57,915 nucleotides of DNA from an uncultured Methylococcaceae bacterium (lineage in GTDB: Bacteria; Pseudomonadota; Gammaproteobacteria; Methylococcales; Methylomonadaceae), in NCBI GenBank assembly GCA_903945375.1, contig CAJAVP010000079.1, forward strand, positions 1-57,915. The letters are read 5' to 3'. Positions 51,599 to 57,915 of the stretch are shown here, piece by piece (position 1 is the stretch's first letter; each line of letters starts with the position of its first letter). The notes beneath the pieces were generated by a model that saw only the letters and a list, made by a program, of their open reading frames with translations, was not told the DNA's origin and did no database searches. The translations under genes were made by a program, and so were the position numbers.

Positions 51599-54416
51599 AC
51601 TGCCTCACTTCACCCTCGCCAAAAACATTGTCAACACAGCGTCCACATAATTCAGGATGTTCAGCATGATGCCCCACATCGTCACGCTGATGCCAGCATC
51701 GGACGCATTTAGTCTGAGCGGAGGCGATCACTTTTAATTTTACCCCAGCCATGTCCGTGCTAACGGCATCATCTGGGCAGAGTTGCTCGTTCAAGACCGT
51801 TGCTTTAGAGCAAATAAAAATAAAGCGCAGCTCGTCTTCCATTTTGCCGAGTTCAGCGCAGCAAGCATCGGAGCAATAAAGCTCGATTTCAGCATTTAAA
51901 GAAGCACCGATATCGCCTTTGGCGCGACTTTTTTCCAGTTCTTTACTGACTTCTGTGCGTATTGCCATCAGCGTTTGCCAAAATTCACGGTTTAAGGGTG
52001 ACTCCGCCGTCAATGCCGACAAGCCTTCATACCAGGTTTCTAAGAAAACAGACTCACTGCGTTGTCCGGGCAAATACTGCCAAATTTCATCGGCGGTATA
52101 ACTTAAGATGGGGGCTAACCAGCGCGTTAAGGCTTCTAGCACATGATACATCGCGGTTTGTGCCGAACGCCGCGCCAAACCGTCAGTCTTAGCGGTGTAC
52201 TGACGGTCTTTAATAATGTCCAGATAAAAACCACCTAAATCAATCACACAAAAATGATGTACTTTTTGGTAAATCGTCTGAAATTGATACGCCTCATAAG
52301 CCGCTTTGACTTCTTCTTGCAATTGATAGGCGCGATCAATCACCCAGCGATCCAGTGCCACTAGATCATGATTTGCAACACGATGTTGAGCGGGATCAAA
52401 ATCATCCAGATTAGAGAGCAGAAATCTAGCGGTATTGCGAAGGCGACGATAGCCATCTGAGGTGCGTTCGAGAATTTCATCCGAAACACGCATTTCACCA
52501 CGATAATCGGTTGAGGCAACCCACAAGCGCAACACATCCGCGCCCAGATTTTTCATTACCGATTGGGGCGGAATCACATTACCCTTGGATTTGGACATTT
52601 TTTCGCCTTTAGCATCGACGGTAAAGCCGTGTGTCAACACCGCTTTGTAGGGTGCAACGCCATTCATGGCGATCGATGTTAATAACGAGGACTGAAACCA
52701 GCCACGGTGTTGATCCGAGCCTTCCAAATACAGATCGGCTGGAAAATGCAAGCCCTCTCGACGATTAAGCACAGCGGCGTGGGTTACTCCGGAATCAAAC
52801 CAAACATCTAAGGTATCCGTGATTTTATCGTAATTTGCCGCCGTATCGCCCAGCACGTCAGCCGGCGTTAACTCAAACCAAGCGTCAATGCCACGCTGCT
52901 CAATACGCAGCGCAACTTGTTCGATCAACGCTGGCGTGTCAGGATGCAATTCCCCCGTTTCTTTATGCACGAACAATGCAATGGGTACGCCCCAGGTGCG
53001 CTGCCTTGAGATACACCAATCAGGTCGACCCTCTACCATGCTTTCAATTCGCGCTTGTCCCCAATCAGGAATCCATTCAACACGTTTGATGTCTGCCAAG
53101 GCTTGCTCACGGAGATGATTTTTATCCATCGCAATAAACCATTGTGGCGTGGCGCGGAAAATAATCGGAGTATGGTGTCGCCAGCAATGTGGATAGCTGT
53201 GTAATAAGGCATGGTGATGCAATAATTTGCCCTTTTTCTCAAGTACCTCAATAACTTTCGCATTAGCATTAAACACATGATTACCAGCAAACAATTCCGT
53301 ACCCGGTAGAAAAACACCGTCACTGCCCACGGGATTATCAATAGGTAAGCCGTATTTACGACCGACGACATAATCGTCTTGACCATGTCCGGGAGCGGTA
53401 TGTACTGCGCCCGTGCCTGCGTCTACCGTTACATGATCGCCCAGTATAATGGGCACATGACGCGCGTAAAAAGGATGTTGTAATAACTGATGCTCTAAGG
53501 CTGCACCCGTACCATAGGCAATAACATGATAATTTTGTATGTCATAGCGCAGCATCGTGTCTTTAAGCAAGGCCTCGGCAACCACTAAACGCTCGTGATG
53601 ACCGTCTTTTTCACATTGCACCACGGCGTATTCAATCGCCGCATTTAAAGCGACCGCTTGATTGGCTGGCAATGTCCAGGGGGTGGTTGTCCAGATGACA
53701 ACAGATAAAATCCCTTCGCCTAAATGTTCAGGCACATGATGACAGCACGCCATAAAGCCCGCTTCATCCAAAACTTGAAAGCGCACATCAATGGCAGGCG
53801 AATGTTTATCTTCATACTCGACTTCCGCTTCTGCCAAGGCCGAGCCGCAATCCGTACACCAGTGGACGGGTTTAGCTCCTTTATTGATATGGCTGTTTTG
53901 ACTGATTTTGCCTAAAGCACGAACAATATCGGCTTCAAACGCATAGTCCATTGTTAAATAAGGTTGCGCCCAATCACCCAAAATACCCAAGCGAACAAAA
54001 GCCTCTTTTTGTAGATTAACTTGTTTGCCAGCATAATCACGGCAGGCTTTACGGAAATCAGCCGCACTAACTTTGACCCCCGCTTTGCCAATTTTCTTTT
54101 CCACCATTAATTCAATGGGTAAACCGTGACAATCCCAACCTGGGATATAAGGGGCATCAAAACCGCTTAAGGTTTTAGATTTGACAATAATGTCTTTAAG
54201 CACTTTGTTGACGGCATGGCCAATATGAATTTCACCATTGGCATACGGAGGGCCATCGTGCAAAACGAATAAGGGGCGACCGGCTGAATGGGTGCGGATT
54301 TTTTTATAAAGCTCCAGTTGTTGCCATTTTTTCAAACGCTCGGGTTCACGTTGTGCGAGATTGCCCTTCATTGGGAAGGCGGTATTGGGTAGATTTAAGG
54401 TTTTTTTATAATCCAT
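51591..54416 (-). CDS. ileS: Isoleucyl-tRNA synthetase
   Basis: IleRS charges tRNA(Ile) and edits valine. The protein has 941 residues from ATG 54416, which gives the standard [10 protein letters not shown] start; an ATG at 54449 adds 11 residues. [20 protein letters not shown] is the HIGH motif, the CP1 editing domain ([32 protein letters not shown]) is intact, and [12 protein letters not shown] is the KMSKS loop. A C-terminal zinc site ([16 protein letters not shown]) is present, as in E. coli-type enzymes. Confidence 0.98.
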   Translation of the reverse strand: MDYKKTLNLPNTAFPMKGNLAQREPERLKKWQQLELYKKIRTHSAGRPLFVLHDGPPYANGEIHIGHAVNKVLKDIIVKSKTLSGFDAPYIPGWDCHGLPIELMVEKKIGKAGVKVSAADFRKACRDYAGKQVNLQKEAFVRLGILGDWAQPYLTMDYAFEADIVRALGKISQNSHINKGAKPVHWCTDCGSALAEAEVEYEDKHSPAIDVRFQVLDEAGFMACCHHVPEHLGEGILSVVIWTTTPWTLPANQAVALNAAIEYAVVQCEKDGHHERLVVAEALLKDTMLRYDIQNYHVIAYGTGAALEHQLLQHPFYARHVPIILGDHVTVDAGTGAVHTAPGHGQDDYVVGRKYGLPIDNPVGSDGVFLPGTELFAGNHVFNANAKVIEVLEKKGKLLHHHALLHSYPHCWRHHTPIIFRATPQWFIAMDKNHLREQALADIKRVEWIPDWGQARIESMVEGRPDWCISRQRTWGVPIALFVHKETGELHPDTPALIEQVALRIEQRGIDAWFELTPADVLGDTAANYDKITDTLDVWFDSGVTHAAVLNRREGLHFPADLYLEGSDQHRGWFQSSLLTSIAMNGVAPYKAVLTHGFTVDAKGEKMSKSKGNVIPPQSVMKNLGADVLRLWVASTDYRGEMRVSDEILERTSDGYRRLRNTARFLLSNLDDFDPAQHRVANHDLVALDRWVIDRAYQLQEEVKAAYEAYQFQTIYQKVHHFCVIDLGGFYLDIIKDRQYTAKTDGLARRSAQTAMYHVLEALTRWLAPILSYTADEIWQYLPGQRSESVFLETWYEGLSALTAESPLNREFWQTLMAIRTEVSKELEKSRAKGDIGASLNAEIELYCSDACCAELGKMEDELRFIFICSKATVLNEQLCPDDAVSTDMAGVKLKVIASAQTKCVRCWHQRDDVGHHAEHPELCGRCVDNVFGEGEVRQYA

Positions 54417-54472
54417 TTTATCAACTCTTGTCTTAGAATTTAGTGGCATCTGCCGATTTGCACGTTGTTAGA

Positions 54473-55423
54473 TTAGGCGGCACTGGCGTTCTGAGTATTG
54501 GCAAAAAATAATTTAGCTTGGCTTACATCCTGATCAATTTGATGCTTTAAGGCCTCAGTGGACTGAAAACGCATTTCTTCGCGGATTTTTTGTTGGAAAT
54601 GCACTTCCACATAGCGCCCATAGATTTCGCTATTGAAATCAAACAAGTGTGTCTCAAGAATGACTTTTGCGCCGCCCTCAAAGGTAGGGCGAGTTCCCAC
54701 ATTGGCAATGCCATGTAACACCAGATTATCTATGCCAGTCATCGTAACCGCGAACACACCATTAACGGGCGTGTTTTTTCTCAGCATCATAATATTCGCG
54801 GTAGGATAGCCAATGGTGCGACCGCGTTTATCACCATGAGCGACACGCCCACACACGGAATAACAACGTCCCAGTAAGTGTTCGGTTTGTTGTAAATTGC
54901 CGCTCGCAAGCGTATCCCGAATCAAGGTACTACTGACTCGCAAACCCTCCACATGAAATGAGCCGGTGTCCTCAACAGTAAAACCATGCTGCTTGCCTTG
55001 GGCTTTCAATAAGGCAAAATTGCCTCGCCGCGCTTTGCCAAAATGGAAATCATCACCAATGACCAAATGTTTAATGTTGAGTTTTTTTAATAAAATCTCA
55101 TCAATAAACTGTTCTGCATCACAATTGGCAAACTCGCGGTTAAAACGCACGATGACTAAATGATCAATTGGTAGGCTAGTAAACTGTATCACTTTTTCAC
55201 GCAACCGCATTAATCGTGGCGGTTCATTGTCTTTTAAAAAATATTCTAAGGGTTGTGGCTCAAAAATCATGATAACCACCGGCAAACCTAAGGCTTTGCC
55301 TCGCCCCACCAATTTTTTAATGACTTCCCGATGCCCTAAATGTACGCCGTCAAAATTGCCAATACTCAGTACGCAACCGGCTTTAAACAGCTCTAAATGG
55401 GCTAATCCTCTAATTACTTGCAT
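54473..55423 (-). CDS. ribF: Bifunctional riboflavin kinase / FAD synthetase
   Basis: RibF makes FMN and then FAD from riboflavin. The protein has 316 residues, the usual length. The N-terminal nucleotidylyltransferase domain has LSIGNFDGVHLGHREVIKKL, VIGDDFHFGKARRGNFALL and STLIRDTLASGNL. The C-terminal kinase domain has GRVAHGDKRGRTIGYPTANI, NGVFAVTMTG and VETHLFDF-like (LETHLFDFNSEIYG). It is first in the ribF-ileS-lspA operon and divergent from guaB. Confidence 0.97.
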   Translation of the reverse strand: MQVIRGLAHLELFKAGCVLSIGNFDGVHLGHREVIKKLVGRGKALGLPVVIMIFEPQPLEYFLKDNEPPRLMRLREKVIQFTSLPIDHLVIVRFNREFANCDAEQFIDEILLKKLNIKHLVIGDDFHFGKARRGNFALLKAQGKQHGFTVEDTGSFHVEGLRVSSTLIRDTLASGNLQQTEHLLGRCYSVCGRVAHGDKRGRTIGYPTANIMMLRKNTPVNGVFAVTMTGIDNLVLHGIANVGTRPTFEGGAKVILETHLFDFNSEIYGRYVEVHFQQKIREEMRFQSTEALKHQIDQDVSQAKLFFANTQNASAA

Positions 55424-57206
<1,783 letters not shown>

Positions 57207-57684
57207 CGTCATCGTAACGCCATCTCGCCTTATTGAAAAAAGAGAGAATGCGGATGTATTTTAGCTGATAGCGTAGGACTAGGCTGTCGAAATAAGCGGA
57301 TTTTATTAGATTTCAATGCCCCGCTTTTTGGAACATAGTATGTAGCTATAACCATTTGAATAAAAATACGTAATTATTCAGACCCCCTCTAAAATATTGC
57401 GATTAAGTCGTCATTCCGGCAGATATTCGCTATCTCATTTATTTAGGGAGGAGTCTGAATAATAGTTACAAAAATACTAATTTTGCAATAAAAAAACTAA
57501 ATAGCGGAAATAATATTTAGCCAAAAGTCGATAAATTTTGACTGCCTAGCGTAGACCTGTTTCGCCATTGATGCTCTCGCCACATGGCGGATTGCCTATC
57601 TCCGAATCCATCCTACAGCTCTTGCTTAGTAACAAGCCATTAATTAACCCCCCATTCTTATATAATAGTAGGAAGAGTTTAGTA
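57207..57684. other. Non-coding stretch with a MITE-like repeat
   Basis: AT-rich DNA after guaB. It contains repeat copy B (57373-57463) and no terminator with a convincing stem and T-tract. The segment 57546-57650 has short open frames only. Confidence 0.5.
57373..57463 (+). repeat. MITE-like repeat, copy B, with inverted ends
   Basis: A 91-base element bounded by perfect 11-bp inverted repeats, ATTATTCAGAC (57373-57383) and GTCTGAATAAT (57453-57463). Pairing continues imperfectly inward (CCCTCTAAA with TTTAGGGAGG). Its core matches copy A at 3923-3993, in the opposite orientation. It encodes nothing; it is the size and shape of a non-autonomous miniature element. Confidence 0.7.
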
Positions 57685-57856
57685 ATGCCCAGTGATGCAG
57701 CAAAAAGAATGTACGAAGCCCTATTAGTAGAAGTTAATAATGGTCTTGTTGGGAAAATAACATTCAAAATGAATACAACAATACTTCGGACAGTTTGTTG
57801 AAAAAATAGAGGAAATCTTAAATACAGAGGACAATGTAGTTTTAAACACGTCATGA
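57685..57856 (+). pseudogene. Small hypothetical gene, apparently frameshifted
   Basis: It starts at ATG 57685 after AGGAAGAG (57669-57676) and reads MPSDAAKRMYEALLVEVNNG, then stops after 39 codons. Moving one base forward near 57775-57785 opens a frame ending QYFGQFVEKIEEILNTEDN and LNTS before TGA 57854-57856, giving a sensible protein of about 57 residues. The shift could be real decay or a sequence error. No family recognised. Confidence 0.35.
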
Positions 57857-57875
57857 CCTATAAAACAAGATTCCC

Positions 57876-57915
57876 ATGAAGCGACTAGAAACGATTTTAG
57901 AAAAAATGCCTACAC
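57876..57915 (+). CDS. Possible gene start cut by the window edge
   Basis: ATG 57876 opens MKRLETILEKMPT and runs to the edge with no stop. It lies 20 bases after the small broken gene and could be the next gene of the same unit. Too short to identify. Confidence 0.25.
   Translation, partial: MKRLETILEKMPT

Overview
The window looks like chromosome from a gammaproteobacterium of moderate GC content. The evidence is the ribF-ileS-lspA, dksA-gluQ, apaH-apaG, yraN-diaA/rsmI and regB-regA neighbourhoods, an outer membrane (lpxC, kdsB, TonB receptor, porin), and a bacteriohemerythrin. A methanotroph-like lineage (Methylococcales) is plausible, but no diagnostic methane-oxidation gene is present, so that is inference. 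I saw no rRNA, tRNA or CRISPR array.

Positions 1-4000 are accessory and AT-rich. Two 5' ends of the same IS903-like IS5-family element, in the same orientation, flank a PD-(D/E)XK-like orphan gene. A type II restriction-modification pair follows: a 5-methylcytosine methyltransferase and a TdeIII-like endonuclease split at a run of seven A. Small palindromic repeats end the segment, and one supplies the stop codon of the photolyase gene.

Positions 4000-12400 carry housekeeping and sensory genes: photolyase, a DUF1499 protein, kdsB with a Trm112-like protein, a TonB-dependent receptor and aroE. They also hold a bacteriohemerythrin fused to a SAP-like cysteine tail, convergent with a PAS-PP2C phosphatase.

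Positions 12680-19836 form a four-gene leftward operon that looks like a defence system: a Swt1-HEPN/SNF2 helicase, an antitoxin/YafQ-like toxin pair, and a sacsin-like GHKL ATPase with a C-terminal HNH-like zinc module. I know no named system with this exact content. Its upstream gap (19837-20154) holds four DnaA boxes and a perfect IHF consensus, so it is a candidate origin or DnaA-titration site.

Positions 20155-36800 are mostly core: a PBP5-like carboxypeptidase, an AIM24-like protein, diaA/yraN/rsmI, a rhomboid protease, an esterase, a CarH-like B12 MerR photoreceptor with a 19-bp-spacer promoter, htpG, three receiver proteins without a kinase, and an OprB-like porin whose leader has tandem and inverted repeats.

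Positions 36900-57200 include nth and a HvfA/bufferin-type copper-peptide operon (Cys/Met-rich precursor, DUF692 MNIO maturase, DUF2063 partner). After these come lpxC, a lipoprotein, a pentapeptide-repeat protein, an outer-membrane barrel, an aminotransferase with a rhodanese, dksA-gluQ, apaGH, the redox two-component system regBA with a RegA-type box and a possible small RNA upstream, rlmA, lspA-ileS-ribF and guaB. The right end carries a second copy of the small repeat and a broken small gene.
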